From contig OY804588.1 in assembly GCA_963680875.1 (NCBI GenBank), positions 94,978,233 to 95,042,232 on the forward strand: a stretch of 64,000 nt of DNA, in the 5' to 3' direction. Positions within the stretch are counted from its first letter, which is position 1; each line of letters starts with the position of its first letter. A model generated the notes under the pieces. It was not told the DNA's origin and did not search any database. It saw nothing but the letters and a program-made list of their open reading frames with translations. Below, one piece after another: positions 49,175 through 64,000 of the stretch. This DNA comes from Bathymodiolus brooksi (lineage: Eukaryota; Mollusca; Bivalvia; Mytilida; Modiolidae). Both the position numbers and the translations under genes were made by a program.

Positions 49175-52100
49175 CACGATTTATCACACACGATGTCAGC
49201 ACGCTATTCATTACACTACCAATAGACTGGCAAACTAACCCATGATTTAGCACACTCTATGTCAGCACGCTATTCATTACACTACCAATAGACTGGCAAT
49301 CTAACCCACGATTTATCACACTCGATGTGAGCACGCTATTTATTACACTACCGATAAACTGGCAATCTAACCCACGATTTATCACACTCGATGTTGGCAC
49401 GCTATTCATTACACTACCAATAGACTGGCAATCTAACCCACGATTTATCACACTCGATGTCAGCACGCTATTCATTACACTACCAATAGACTGGCAATCT
49501 AACCCACGATTTATCACACTCGATGTCAGCACGCTATTCATTACACTACCGACAGAATGGCAATCTAACCCACGATTTATCACACTCGATGTGAGCACGC
49601 TATTCATTACACTACCGATAAACTAGCAATCTAACCCACGATTTATCACACTCGATGTCAGCACGCTATTCATTACACTACCAATAGACTGGCAATCTAA
49701 CCCACGATTTATCACACTCGATGTCAGCACGCTACTCATTACACTTCCAATAGACTGGCAATCTAACCCACGATTTATCACACTCCATGTCAGCACGCTA
49801 TTCATTACACTACCGATAGACTGGCAATCTAACCCACAATTTATCACACTCGATGTGAACACACTATTCATTACACTACCGATAAACTGGCAATCTAACC
49901 CACGATTTATCACACTCCATGTGAGCACACTATTCATTACACTACCAATAGACTGGCAATCTAACCCACGATTTATCACACTCGATGTCAGCACGCTATT
50001 CATTACACTACCAATAGACTGGCAATCTAACCCACGATTTATCACACTCGATGTGAGCACGCTATTCATTACACTACCGATAAACTGGCAATCTAACCCA
50101 CGATTTATCACACTCCATGTGAGCACACTATTCATTACACTACCAATAGACTGGCAATCTAACCCACGATTTATCACACACGATGTCAGCACGCTATTCA
50201 TTACACTACCAATAGACTGGCAATCTAACCCATGATTTAGCACACTCTATGTCAGCACGCTATTCATTACACTACCAATAGACTGGCAATCTAAACCACG
50301 ATTTATCACACTCGATGTGAGCAAGCTATTTATTACACTACCGATAAACTGGCAATCTAACCCACGATTTATCTCACTCGATGTGAGCACGCTATTCATT
50401 ACACTACCGATAGACTGGCAATATAACCCACGATTTATCACACTCGATGTGAGCACGCTATTCATTACACTACCGATAGACTGGCAATATAACCCACGAT
50501 TTATCACACTCGATGTGAGCACGCTATTCATTACACTACCGATAAACTGGCAAACTAACCCACGATTTATCAAACTCGATGTGAGCACGCTATTCATTAC
50601 ACTACCAATAGACTGGCAATCTAACCCACGATTTATCTCACTCGATGTGAGCACGCTATTCATTACACTACCGATAGACTGGCAATATAACCTACGATTT
50701 ATCAAACTCGATGTGAGCACGCTATTCATTACACTACCAATAGACTGGCAATCTAACCCACGATTTATCTCACTCGATGTGAGCACGCTATTCATTACAC
50801 TACCGATAGACTGGCAATATAACCCACGATTTATCACACTCGATCTGAGCACGCTATTCATTACACTACCGATAAACTGGCAAACTAACTCACGATTTAT
50901 CACACTCGATGTGAGCACGCTATTCATTACACTACCAATAGACTGGCAATCCAACCCACGATTTATCACACTCGATGTCAGCACGGTATTCATTACACTA
51001 CCGATAAACTGGCAATCTAACCCACGATTTATCACACTCGATGTGAGCACGCTATTCATTACACTACCGATAAACTGGCAATCTAACCCACAATTTATCA
51101 CACTCGATGTGAGCACGCTATTCATTACACTACCGATAGACTGGCAATCTAACCCACGATTTATCACACTCGATGTGAGCACGCTATTCATTACACTACC
51201 GATAAACTGGCAATCTAACCCACGATTTATCACACTCGATGTCAGCACGCTATTCATTACACTACCAATAGACTGGCAATCTAACCCACGATTTATCACA
51301 CTTGATGTCAGCACGCTATTCATTACACTACCAATAGACTGGCAATCTAACCCACGATTTATCACACTCCATGTGAGCACACTATTCATTACACTACCAA
51401 TAGACTGGCAATCTAACCCACGATTTATCACACTCGATGTCAGCACGCTATTCATTACACTACCAATAGACTGGCAATCTAACACACGATTTATCACACT
51501 CGATGTCAGCACGCTATTTATTACACTACCGATAAACTGGCAATCTAACACACGATTTATCTCACTCGATGTGAGCACGCTATTCATTACACTACCAATA
51601 GACTGGCAATCTAACCCACGATTTATGACACCCGATGTGAGCACGCTATTCATTACGCTACCGATAAACTGGCAATCTAACCCACGATTTATCACACTCG
51701 ATGTGAGCACGCTATTCATTACACTACCAATAGACTGGCAATCTAACCCACGATTTATCACACTCCATGTGAGCACGCTATTCATTACACTACCGACAGA
51801 CTGGCAATCTAACCCACGATTTATCACACTCGATGTGAGCACGCTATTCATTACACTACCGAAGGACTGGCAATCTAACCCACGATTTATCTCACTCGAT
51901 GTGAGCACGCTATTCATTACACTACCGATAGACTGGCAATATAACCCACGATTTATCACACTCGATGTCAGCACGCTATTCATTACACTACCAATAGACT
52001 GGCAATCCAACCCACGATTTATCACACTCCATGTCAGCATGCTATTCATTACACTACCGATAGACTGACAATCTAACCCACAATATATCACACTCGATGT

Positions 52101-52626
52101 GAGCACGCTATTCATTACACTACAGATAAACTGGCAATCTAACCCACGATTTATCACACTCGATGTCAGCACGCTATTCATTACACTACCAATAGACTGG
52201 CAATCTAACCCACGATTTATCACACTCGATGTCAGCACGCTACTCATTACACTACCAATAGACTGGCAATCTAACCCACGATTTATCACACTCCATGTCA
52301 GCACGCTATTCATTACACTACCGATAGACTGGCAATCTAACCCACAATTTATCACACTCGATCTGAGCACGCCATTCATTACACTACCGATAGACTGGCA
52401 ATCTAACCCACGATTTATCACACTCGATGTGAGCACGCTATTCATTACACTACCGATAAACTGGCAATCTAACCCAAGATTTATCACACTCGATGTGAGC
52501 ACACTATTCATTACACTACCAATAGACTGGCAATCTAACCCACGATTTATCACTCTCGATGTGAGCACGCTATTCATTACACTACCGATAAACTGGCAAT
52601 CTAACCCACGATTTTACACACTCCAT
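49175..52626. repeat. 3.45-kb higher-order block, copy A
   Basis: Nearly identical to 53069-56520 at an offset of 3894 bp (59 units). The 776-codon minus-strand frames at 50247-52577 and 54141-56471 differ at only a few residues. Sub-blocks recur earlier: 46023 and 47577 match 49257 and 49623 at 3234 bp (49 units) and 2046 bp (31 units). Confidence 0.85.
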
Positions 52627-53068
52627 GTGAGCACGCTATTCATTACACTACCAATAGACTGGCAATCTAACCCACGATTTATCACACTCGATGTCAGCAC
52701 GCTATTCATTACACTACCGACAGAATGGCAATCTAACCCACGATTTATCACACTCGATGTGAGCACGCTATTCATTACACTACCGATAAACTAGCAATCT
52801 AGCCCACGATTTATCACACTCGATGTCAGCACGCTATTCATTACACTACCAATAGACTGGCAATCTAACCCACGATTTATCACACTCGATGTCAGCACGC
52901 TACTCATTACACTTCCAATAGACTGGCAATCTAACCCACGATTTATCACACTCGATGTGAGCACGCTATTCATTACACTACCGATAAACTGGCAATCTAA
53001 CCCACGATTTATCAAACTCCATGTGAGCACACTATTCATTACACTACCGATAGACTGGCAATCTAACC

Positions 53069-56000
53069 CACGATTTATCACACACGATGTCAGCACGCTA
53101 TTCATTACACTACCAATAGACTGGCAAACTAACCCATGATTTAGCACACTCTATGTCAGCACGCTATTCATTACACTACCAATAGACTGGCAATCTAACC
53201 CACGATTTATCACACTCGATGTGAGCACGCTATTTATTACACTACCGATAAACTGGCAATCTAACCCACGATTTATCACACTCGATGTGGGCACGCTATT
53301 CATTACACTACCAATAGACTGGCAATCTAACCCACGATTTATCACACTCGATGTCAGCACGCTATTCATTACACTACCAATAGACTGGCAATCTAACCCA
53401 CGATTTATCACACTCGATGTCAGCACGCTATTCATTACACTACCGACAGAATGGCAATCTAACCCACGATTTATCACACTCGATGTGAGCACGCTATTCA
53501 TTACACTACCGATAAACTAGCAATCTAACCCACGATTTATCACACTCGATGTCAGCACGCTATTCATTACACTACCAATAGACTGGCAATCTAACCCACG
53601 ATTTATCACACTCGATGTCAGCACGCTACTCATTACACTTCCAATAGACTGGCAATCTAACCCACGATTTATCACACTCCATGTCAGCACGCTATTCATT
53701 ACACTACCGATAGACTGGCAATCTAACCCACAATTTATCACACTCGATGTGAACACACTATTCATTACACTACCGATAAACTGGCAATCTAACCCACGAT
53801 TTATCACACTCCATGTGAGCACACTATTCATTACACTACCAATAGACTGGCAATCTAACCCACGATTTATCACACTCGATGTCAGCACGCTATTCATTAC
53901 ACTACCAATAGACTGGCAATCTAACCCACGATTTATCACACTCGATGTGAGCACGCTATTCATTACACTACCGATAAACTGGCAATCTAACCCACGATTT
54001 ATCACACTCCATGTGAGCACACTATTCATTACACTACCAATAGACTGGCAATCTAACCCACGATTTATCACACACGATGTCAGCACGCTATTCATTACAC
54101 TACCAATAGACTGGCAATCTAACCCATGATTTATCACACTCTATGTCAGCACGCTATTCATTACACTACCAATAGACTGGCAATCTAAACCACGATTTAT
54201 CACACTCGATGTGAGCAAGCTATTTATTACACTACCGATAAACTGGCAATCTAACCCACGATTTATCTCACTCGATGTGAGCACGCTATTCATTACACTA
54301 CCGATAGACTGGCAATATAACCCACGATTTATCACACTCGATGTGAGCACGCTATTCATTACACTACCGATAGACTGGCAATATAACCCACGATTTATCA
54401 CACTCGATGTGAGCACGCTATTCATTACACTACCGATAAACTGGCAAACTAACCCACGATTTATCAAACTCGATGTGAGCACGCTATTCATTACACTACC
54501 AATAGACTGGCAATCTAACCCACGATTTATCTCACTCGATGTGAGCACGCTATTCATTACACTACCGATAGACTGGCAATATAACCTACGATTTATCAAA
54601 CTCGATGTGAGCACGCTATTCATTACACTACCAATAGACTGGCAATCTAACCCACGATTTATCTCACTCGATGTGAGCACGCTATTCATTACACTACCGA
54701 TAGACTGGCAATATAACCCACGATTTATCACACTCGATCTGAGCACGCTATTCATTACACTACCGATAAACTGGCAAACTAACTCACGATTTATCACACT
54801 CGATGTGAGCACGCTATTCATTACACTACCAATAGACTGGCAATCCAACCCACGATTTATCACACTCGATGTCAGCACGGTATTCATTACACTACCGATA
54901 AACTGGCAATCTAACCCACGATTTATCACACTCGATGTGAGCACGCTATTCATTACACTACCGATAAACTGGCAATCTAACCCACAATTTATCTCACTCG
55001 ATGTGAGCACGCTATTCATTACACTACCGATAGACTGGCAATCTAACCCACGATTTATCACACTCGATGTGAGCACGCTATTCATTACACTACCGATAAA
55101 CAGACAATCTAACCCACGATTTATCACACTCGATGTCAGCACGCTATTCATTACACTACCAATAGACTGGCAATCTAACCCACGATTTATCACACTTGAT
55201 GTCAGCACGCTATTCATTACACTACCAATAGACTGGCAATCTAACCCACGATTTATCACACTCCATGTGAGCACACTATTCATTACACTACCAATAGACT
55301 GGCAATCTAACCCACGATTTATCACACTCGATGTCAGCACGCTATTCATTACACTACCAATAGACTGGCAATCTAACACACGATTTATCACACTCGATGT
55401 CAGCACGCTATTTATTACACTACCGATAAACTGGCAATCTAACACACGATTGATCTCACTCGATGTGAGCACGCTATTCATTACACTACCAATAGACTGG
55501 CAATCTAACCCACGATTTATGACACCCGATGTGAGCACGCTATTCATTACGCTACCGATAAACTGGCAATCTAACCCACGATTTATCACACTCGATGTGA
55601 GCACGCTATTCATTACACTACCAATAGACTGGCAATCTAACCCACGATTTATCACACTCCATGTGAGCACGCTATTCATTACACTACCGACAGACTGGCA
55701 ATCTAACCCACGATTTATCACACTCGATGTGAGCACGCTATTCATTACACTACCGATGGACTGGCAATCTAACCCACGATTTATGTCACTCGATGTGAGC
55801 ACGCTATTCATTACACTACCGATAGACTGGCAATATAACCCACGATTTATCACACTCGATGTCAGCACGCTATTCATTACACTACCAATAGACTGGCAAT
55901 CCAACCCACGATTTATCACACTCCATGTCAGCATGCTATTCATTACACTACCGATAGACTGGCAATCTAACCCACAATTTATCACACTCGATGTGAGCAC

Positions 56001-56520
56001 GCTATTCATTACACTACAGATAAACTGGCAATCTAACCCACGATTTATCACACTCGATGTCAGCACGCTATTCATTACACTACCAATAGACTGGCAATCT
56101 AACCCACGATTTATCACACTCGATGTCAGCACGCTACTCATTACACTACCAATAGACTGGCAATCTAACCCACGATTTATCACACTCCATGTCAGCACGC
56201 TATTCATTACACTACCGATAGACTGGCAATCTAACCCACAATTTATCACACTCGATCTGAGCACGCCATTCATTACACTACCGATAGACTGGCAATCTAA
56301 CCCACGATTTATCACACTCGATGTGAGCACGCTATTCATTACACTACCGATAAACTGGCAATCTAACCCAAGATTTATCACACTCGATGTGAGCACACTA
56401 TTCATTACACTACCAATAGACTGGCAATCTAACCCACGATTTATCACTCTCGATGTGAGCACGCTATTCATTACACTACCGATAAACTGGCAATCTAACC
56501 CACGATTTTACACACTCCAT
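53069..56520. repeat. 3.45-kb higher-order block, copy B
   Basis: Partner of 49175-52626. It starts where 'gataaactgg' versus 'gatagactgg' stops distinguishing the copies, and ends after the shared 'attttacacactccatg' variant. Confidence 0.85.
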
Positions 56521-59500
56521 GTGAGCACACTATTCATTACACTACCAATAGACTGGCAATCTAACCCACGATTTATCACACACGATGTCAGCACGCTATT
56601 CATTACACTACCAATAGACTGGCAATCTAACCCATGATTTAGCATACTCTATGTCAGCACGCTATTCATTACACTACCAATAGACTGGCAACCTAACCCA
56701 CGATTTATCACACTCGATGTGAGCACGGTATTCATTACACTACCAATAGACTGGCAATCTAACGCACGATTTATCACACTCCATGTGAGCACACTATTCA
56801 TTACACTACCAATAGACTGGCAATCTAACCCACGATTTATCACACTCGATGTCAGTACGCTATTCATTACACTACCAATAGACTGGCAATCTAACCCACG
56901 ATTTAGCACACTGTATGTCAGCACGCTATTTATTACACTACCGATAAACTGGCAATCTAACCCACAATTTATCTCACTCGATGTGAGCACGCTATTCATT
57001 ACACTACCGATAGACTGGCAATCTAACCCACGATTTATCACACTCGATGTGAGCACGCTATTCATTACACTACCGATAAACTGGCAATCTAACCCACGAT
57101 TTATCACACTCGATGTGAGCAAGCTATTTATTGCACTACCGATAAACTGGCAATCTAACCCACAATTTTTCTCATTCGATGTGAGCACGCTATTCATTAC
57201 ACTACCGATAGACTGGCAATGTAACCCACGATTTATCACACTCGATGTGAGCACGCTATTCATTACACTACCGATAGACTGGCAATCTAACCCACGATTT
57301 ATCACACTCGATGTGAGCACGCTATTCATTATACTACCGATAAACTGGCAATCTAACCCACGATTTATCTCACTCGATGTGAGCAAGCTTTTCATTACAC
57401 TACCAATAGACTGGCAATCTAACCCACGATTTATCACACTCGATGTGAGCACGTTATTCATTACACTATCGATAAAATGGTAATCTAACCCACGATTTAT
57501 CACACTCGATGTCAGCACGCTATTCATTACACTACCAATAGACTGGCAATCTAACCCACGATTTATCACACTCGATGTCAGCACGCTATTCATTACACTT
57601 CCAATAGACTGGCAATCTAACCCACGATTTATCACACTCCATGTCAGCACGCTATTCATTACACTACCGATAAACTGGCAATCTAACCCACGATTTATCA
57701 CACTCGATGTGAGCACACTATCCATTACACTACCGATAGACTGGCAATCTAACCCACGATTTATCACACTCGATGTCAGTACGCTATCCATTACACTACC
57801 AATAGACTGGCAATCTAACCCACGATTTATCACACTCGATGTCAGCACGCTATTCATTACACTACCAATAGACTGACAATCTAACCCACGATTTATCACA
57901 CTTAATGTCAGCACACTATTCATTACACTACCAATAGACTGGCAATCTAACCCACGATTTATCACACTCCATGTCAGCACACTATTCATTACTTTACCGA
58001 TAGACTGGCAATCTAACCCACGATTTATCACACTCGATGTCAGTACGCTATTCATTACACTACCAATAGACTGGCAATCTAACCCACGATTTAGCACACT
58101 GTATGTGAGCACACTATTCATTACACTACCGATAGACTGGCAATCCAACCCATGATTTAGCACATTCTATGTCAGCACGCTATTCATTACTTTACGGATA
58201 GACTGGCAATCTAACCCACGATTTATCACACTCGATGTCAGTACGCTATTCATTACACTACCAATAGACTGGCAATCTAACCCACGATTTAGCACACTGT
58301 ATGACAACACGCTATTCATTAGACTACCGATAGACTGGCAATCTAACCCACGATTTATCACACTCGATGTGAGCACGCTATTTATTACACTACCGATAAA
58401 CTGGCAATCTAACCCACAATTTATCTCACTCGATGTGAGCACGCTATTCATTACACTACCGATAGACTGGCAATCTAACCCACGATTTATCACACTCGAT
58501 GTGAGCACGCTATTCATTACACTACCGGTAAACTAGCAATCTAACCCACGATTTATCACACTCGATGTGAGCACGCTATTCATTACACTACCGATAAACT
58601 GGCAATCTAACCCACGATTTATCTCATTCGATGTGAGCACGCTATTCATTACACTACCGATAGACTGGCAATCTAACCCACGATTTATCACACTCGATGT
58701 CAGCAGGCTATTCATTACACTACCGATAAACTGGCAATCTAACCCACGATTTATCACACTCGATGTCAGCATGTTATTCATTACACTACCAATAGACTGG
58801 CAATCTAACCCACGATTTATCACACTCGATGTCAGCACGCTATTCATTACACTACCAATAGACTGGCAATCTAACCCACGATTTATCACACTCGATGTCA
58901 GCACGCTATTCATTACACTACCGACAGAATGGCAATCTAACCCACGATTTATCACTCTCGATGTGAGCACGCTATTCATTACACTACCGATAAACTAGCA
59001 ATCTAACCCACGATTTATCACACTCGATGTCAGCACGCTATTCATTACACTACCAATAGACTGGCAATCTAACCCACGATTTATCACACTCGATGTCAGC
59101 ACGCTACACATTACACTTCCAATAGACTGGCAATCTAACCCACGATTTATCACACTCCATGTCAGCACGCTATTCATTACACTACCGATAGACTGGCAAT
59201 CTAACCCACGATTTATCACACTCGATGTGAGCACGCTATTCATTACACTACCGATAAACTGGCAATCTAACCCACGATTTATCACACTCCATGTGAGCAC
59301 ACTATTCATTACACTACCAATAGACTGGCAATCTAACCCACGATTTATCACACTCGATGTCAGCACGCTATTCATTACACTACCAATAGACTGGCAATCT
59401 AATCCACGATTTATCACACTCGATGTGAGCACGCTATTCATTACACTACCGATAAACTGGCAATCTAACCCACGATTTATCACACTCCATGTGAGCACAC

Positions 59501-59690
59501 TATTCATTACACTACCGATAGACTGGCAATCTAACCCACGATTTATCACACACGATGTCAGCACGCTATTCATTACACTACCGATAGACTGGCAATCTAA
59601 CCCATGATTTAGCACACTCTATGTCAGCACGCTATTCATTACACTACCAATAGACTGGCAATCTAACCCACGATTTATCACACTCGATGT
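56060..59690. repeat. 3.6-kb higher-order block, copy C
   Basis: Repeated immediately to the right (59622-63315). Shared rare variants include 'ctcgatctgagcacgccattc', 'tttagcatactct', 'tttttctcattcgatg', 'gataaaatggtaatc' and 'actttacggatag'. Confidence 0.82.
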
Positions 59691-62600
59691 CAGCACGCTA
59701 CTCATTACACTACCAATAGACTGGCAATCTAACCCACGATTTATCACACTCCATGTCAGCACGCTATTCATTACACTACCGATAGACTGGCAATCTAACC
59801 CACAATTTTCACACTCGATCTGAGCACGCCATTCATTACACTACCGATAGACTGGCAATCTAACCCACGATTTATCACACTCGATGTGAGCACGCTATTC
59901 ATTACACTACCGATAAACTGGCAATCTAACCCAAGATTTATCACACTCGATGTGAGCACACTATTCATTACACTACCAATAGACTGGCAATCTAACCCAC
60001 GATTTATCACTCTCGATGTGAGCACGCTATTCATTACACTACCGATAAACTGGCAATCTAACCCACGATTTTACACACTCCATGTGAGCACACTATTCAT
60101 TACACTACCAATAGACTGGCAATCTAACCCACGATTTATCACACACGATGTCAGCACGCTATTCATTACACTACCAATAGACTGGCAATCTAACCCATGA
60201 TTTAGCATACTCTATGTCAGCACGCTATTCATTACACTACCAATAGACTGGCAACCTAACCCACGATTTATCACACTCGATGTGAGCACGGTATTCATTA
60301 CACTACCAATAGACTGGCAATCTAACCCACGATTTATCACACTCCATGTGAGCACACTATTCATTACACTACCAATAGACTGGCAATCTAACCCACGATT
60401 TATCACACTCGATGTCAGTACGCTATTCATTACACTACCAATAGACTGGCAATCTAACCCACGATTTAGCACACTGTATGTCAGCACGCTATTTATTACA
60501 CTACCGATAAACTGGCAATCTAACCCACAATTTATCTCACTCGATGTGAGCACGCTATTCATTAGACTACCGATAGACTGGCAATCTAACCCACGATTTA
60601 TCACACTCGATGTGAGCACGCTATTCATTACACTACCGATAAACTGGCAATCTAACCCACGATTTATCACACTCGATGTGAGCAAGCTATTTATTGCACT
60701 ACCGAAAAACTGGCAATCTAACCCACAATTTTTCTCATTCGATGTGAGCACGCTATTCATTACACTACCGATAGACTGGCAATGTAACCCACGATTTATC
60801 ACACTCGATGTGAGCACGCTATTCATTACACTACCGATAGACTGGCAATCTAACCCACGATTTATCACACTCGATGTGAGCACGCTATTCATTATACTAC
60901 CGATAAACTGGCAATCTAACCCACGATTTATCTCACTCGATGTGAGCAAACTTTTCATTACACTACCAATAGACTGGCAATCTAACCCACGATTTATCAC
61001 ACTCGATGTGAGCACGTTATTCATTACACTATCGATAAAATGGTAATCTAACCCACGATTTATCACACTCGATGTCAGCACGCTATTCATTACACTACCA
61101 ATAGACTGGCAATCTAACCCACGATTTATCACACTCGATGTCAGCACGCTATTCATTACACTTCCAATAGACTGGCAATCTAACCCACGATTTATCACAC
61201 TCCATGTCAGCACGCTATTCATTACACTACCGATAAACTGGCAATCTAACCCACGATTTATCACACTCGATGTGAGCACACTATCCATTACACTACCGAT
61301 AGACTGGCAATCAAATCCACGATTTATCACACTCGATGTCAGTACGCTATCCATTACACTACCAATAGACTGGCAATCTAACCCACGATTTATCACACTC
61401 GATGTCAGCACGGTATTCATTACACTACCAATAGACTGACAATCTAACCCACGATTTATCACACTTAATGTCAGCACACTATTCATTACACTACCAATAG
61501 ACTGGCAATCTAACCCACGATTTATCACACTCCATGTCAGCACACTATTCATTACACTACCAATATACTGCCAATCTAACCCACGATTTATCACACCCGA
61601 TGTCAGCACGCTATTCATTACACTACCGATAGACTGGCAATCTAACCCATGATTTAGCACATTCTATGTCAGCACGCTATTCATTACTTTACCGATAGAC
61701 TGGCAATCTAACCCACGATTTATCACACTCGATGTCAGTACGCTATTCATTACACTACCAATAGACTGGCAATCTAACCCACGATTTAGCACACTGTATG
61801 TGAGCACACTATTCATTACACTACCGATAGACTGGCAATCCAACCCATGATTTAGCACATTCTATGTCAGCACGCTATTCATTACTTTACGGATAGACTG
61901 GCAATCTAACCCACGATTTATCACACTCGATGTCAGTACGCTATTCATTACACTACCAATAGACTGGCAATCTAACCCACGATTTAGCACACTGTATGAC
62001 AACACGCTATTCATTACACTACCGATAGACTGGCAATCTAACCCACGATTTATCACACTCGATGTGAGCACGCTATTTATTACACTACCGATAAACTGGC
62101 AATCTAACCCACAATTTATCTCACTCGATGTGAGCACGCTATTCATTACACTACCGATAGACTGGCAATCTAACCCACGATTTATCACACTCGATGTGAG
62201 CACGCTATTCATTACACTACCGGTAAACTAGCAATCTAACCCACGATTTATCACACTCGATGTGAGCACGCTATTCATTACACTACCGATAAACTGGCAA
62301 TCTAACCCACGATTTATCTCATTCGATGTGAGCACGCTATTCATTACACTACCGATAGACTGGCAATCTAACCCACGATTTATCACACTCGATGTCAGCA
62401 GGCTATTCATTACACTACCGATAAACTGGCAATCTAACCCACGATTTATCACACTCGATGTCAGCATGTTATTCATTACACTACCAATAGACTGGCAATC
62501 TAACCCACGATTTATCACACTCGATGTCAGCACGCTATTCATTACACTACCAATAGACTGGCAATCTAACCCACGATTTATCACACTCGATGTCAGCACG

Positions 62601-63315
62601 CTATTCATTACACTACCGATAAACTAGCAATCTAACCCACGATTTATCACACTCGATGTCAGCACGCTATTCATTACACTACCAATAGACTGGCAATCTA
62701 ACCCACGATTTATCACACTCGATGTCAGCACGCTACACATTACACTTCCAATAGACTGGCAATCTAACCCACGATTTATCACACTCCATGTCAGCACGCT
62801 ATTCATTACACTACCGATAGACTGGCAATCTAACCCACGATTTATCACACTCGATGTGAGCACGCTATTCATTACACTACCGATAAACTGGCAATCTAAC
62901 CCACGATTTATCACACTCCATGTGAGCACACTATTCATTACACTACCAATAGACTGGCAATCTAACCCACGATTTATCACACTCGATGTCAGCAAGCTAT
63001 TCATTACACTACCAATAGACTGGCAATCTAATCCACGATTTATCACACTCGATGTGAGCACGCTATTCATTACACTACCGATAAACTGGCAATCTAACCC
63101 ACGATTTATCACACTCCATGTGAGCACACTATTCATTACACTACCGATAGACTGGCAATCTAACCCACGATTTATCACACACGATGTCAGCACGCTATTC
63201 ATTACACTACCAATAGACTGGCAATCTAACCCATGATTTAGCACACTCTATGTCAGCACGCTATTCATTACACTACCAATAGACTGGCAATCTAACCCAC
63301 GATTTATCACACTCG
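59622..63315. repeat. 3.6-kb higher-order block, copy D
   Basis: Partner of copy C. The offset is 3563 bp (54 units minus the base lost near 59807), rising to 3695 bp after two extra units and falling to 3629 bp after loss of the unit with 'ccgacagaatgg'. The indels are whole 66-bp units, as expected of unequal exchange. Confidence 0.82.
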
Positions 63316-64000
63316 ATGTGAGCACGCTATTTGTTACACTACCGATAAACTGGCAATCTAACCCACGATTTATCACACTCGATGTGAGCACGCTATTCAT
63401 TACACTACCAATAGACTGGCAATCTAACCCACGATTTATCACACTCGATGTCAGCATGCTATTCATTACACTACCAATAGACTGGCAATCTAACCAACGA
63501 TTTATCACACTCGATGTCAGCACGCTATTCATTACACTACCGACAGAATGGCAATCTAACCCACGATTTATCACACTCGATGTGAGCACGCTATTCATTA
63601 CACTACCGATAAACTGGCAATCTAACCCACGATTTATCACACTCGATGTCAGCACGCTATTCATTACACTACCAATAGACTGGCATTCTAACCCACGATT
63701 TATCACACTCGATGTCAGCACGCTACTCATTACACTTCCAATAGACTGGCAATATAACCCACGATTTATCACACTCCATGTCAACACGCTATTCATTACA
63801 CTACCGATAGACTGGCAATCTAACCCACGATTTATCACACTCGATGTGAACACGCTATTCATTACACTACCGATAAACTGGCAATCTAACCCACGATTTA
63901 TCACACTCCATGTGAGCACGCTATTCATTACACTACCGATAAACTAGCAATCTAACCCACGATTTATCACACTCGATGTCAGCACGCTATTCATTACACT

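Larger units (their letters stand above)
23403..64000. repeat. 66-bp satellite, array II (about 615 units, open-ended)
   Basis: The same 66-bp unit as array I continues without a foreign insertion for at least 40.6 kb and leaves the window at the right edge. Unit variants occur in long repeated successions (higher-order repeats, listed separately). Rare indels break the 66-bp phase: an extra C in 'aaccccacg' near 27521, 30887 and 35442; a lost base in 'ctatccatacac' near 43600; and a lost base in 'caattttcacac' near 59807. Long frames of up to 1380 codons exist on both strands. They contain no known domain and simply repeat STLFITLPIDWQ... (plus) or INRGLDCQSIGSV... (minus). Confidence 0.97.

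Noticed and set aside
18238..63947. Dozens of very long open frames on both strands (up to 1380 codons) as repeat-protein genes
   Set aside because: They are read-through of a 66-bp satellite whose length is a multiple of 3. Both strands are open at once, frames break wherever an indel changes phase, there is no recognisable domain, and the unit is a SINE head.
2196..64000. CRISPR arrays
   Set aside because: The units are contiguous head-to-tail repeats with no unique spacers, and the genome is animal.

Overview
This is eukaryotic, almost certainly molluscan (probably bivalve) DNA. It is AT-rich and contains no operons or bacterial signals. It carries non-LTR retrotransposons, tRNA-derived SINE copies, MITE-like DNA and very long tandem arrays. 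The molluscan call rests on a SINE-like repeat at 9294-9625, whose layout (GTGAGTGAGTGG end, 'taacgcc' and 'tatcacggcg' blocks, tRNA-like end on the minus strand) I remember as widespread in mollusc genomes but cannot name. No ordinary host protein gene is convincingly present; one possible 5' coding exon is noted at 777-834.

Layout: 1-2195 is AT-rich non-coding DNA with interspersed repeats and a 30-bp minisatellite. 2196-4250 is a 48/46-bp tandem array, most units of which carry the AP-1 heptamer TGACTCA. 4735-8618 is a 78-bp tandem array of about 50 copies that runs directly into the rest of a SINE (8619-8760). An inverted SINE scrap (8808-8882) and a pogo/Tigger-like MITE (8934-9096) follow. 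9294-9625 is a fairly complete single SINE copy. 9659-16975 is a full-length non-LTR retrotransposon with ORF1 (N-terminus frameshifted), an unusually long 2.5-kb inter-ORF spacer holding a perfect 103-bp inverted repeat of tRNA-like sequence, and an intact 1123-aa endonuclease/RT ORF2. It is flanked by a 7-bp target-site duplication, and a paralogous empty site exists at 22122-22129. 16983-18254 and 22129-23402 are two roughly 99% identical copies of a segment ('X') holding a dead reverse-transcriptase fragment of another LINE family. Each X runs into a 66-bp satellite: array I (18255-22085, about 58 units) and array II (23403 to the window end, about 615 units).

The central observation is that both big satellites come from the same SINE. 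The 66-bp unit is the tRNA-like head (A- and B-box-like blocks on the minus strand) and the 78-bp unit is a body module. The single copy at 9294-9625 contains both in the right order, and the 78-bp array at 4735-8618 is still joined to its linker and head. Array II shows nested higher-order repeats with offsets that are multiples of 66 bp and a few unit or single-base indels, a record of ongoing unequal exchange or segmental amplification.

Because 66 is divisible by 3, the satellite is open in one frame on each strand for up to about 1380 codons. These frames are a consequence of the repeat and are not annotated as genes.
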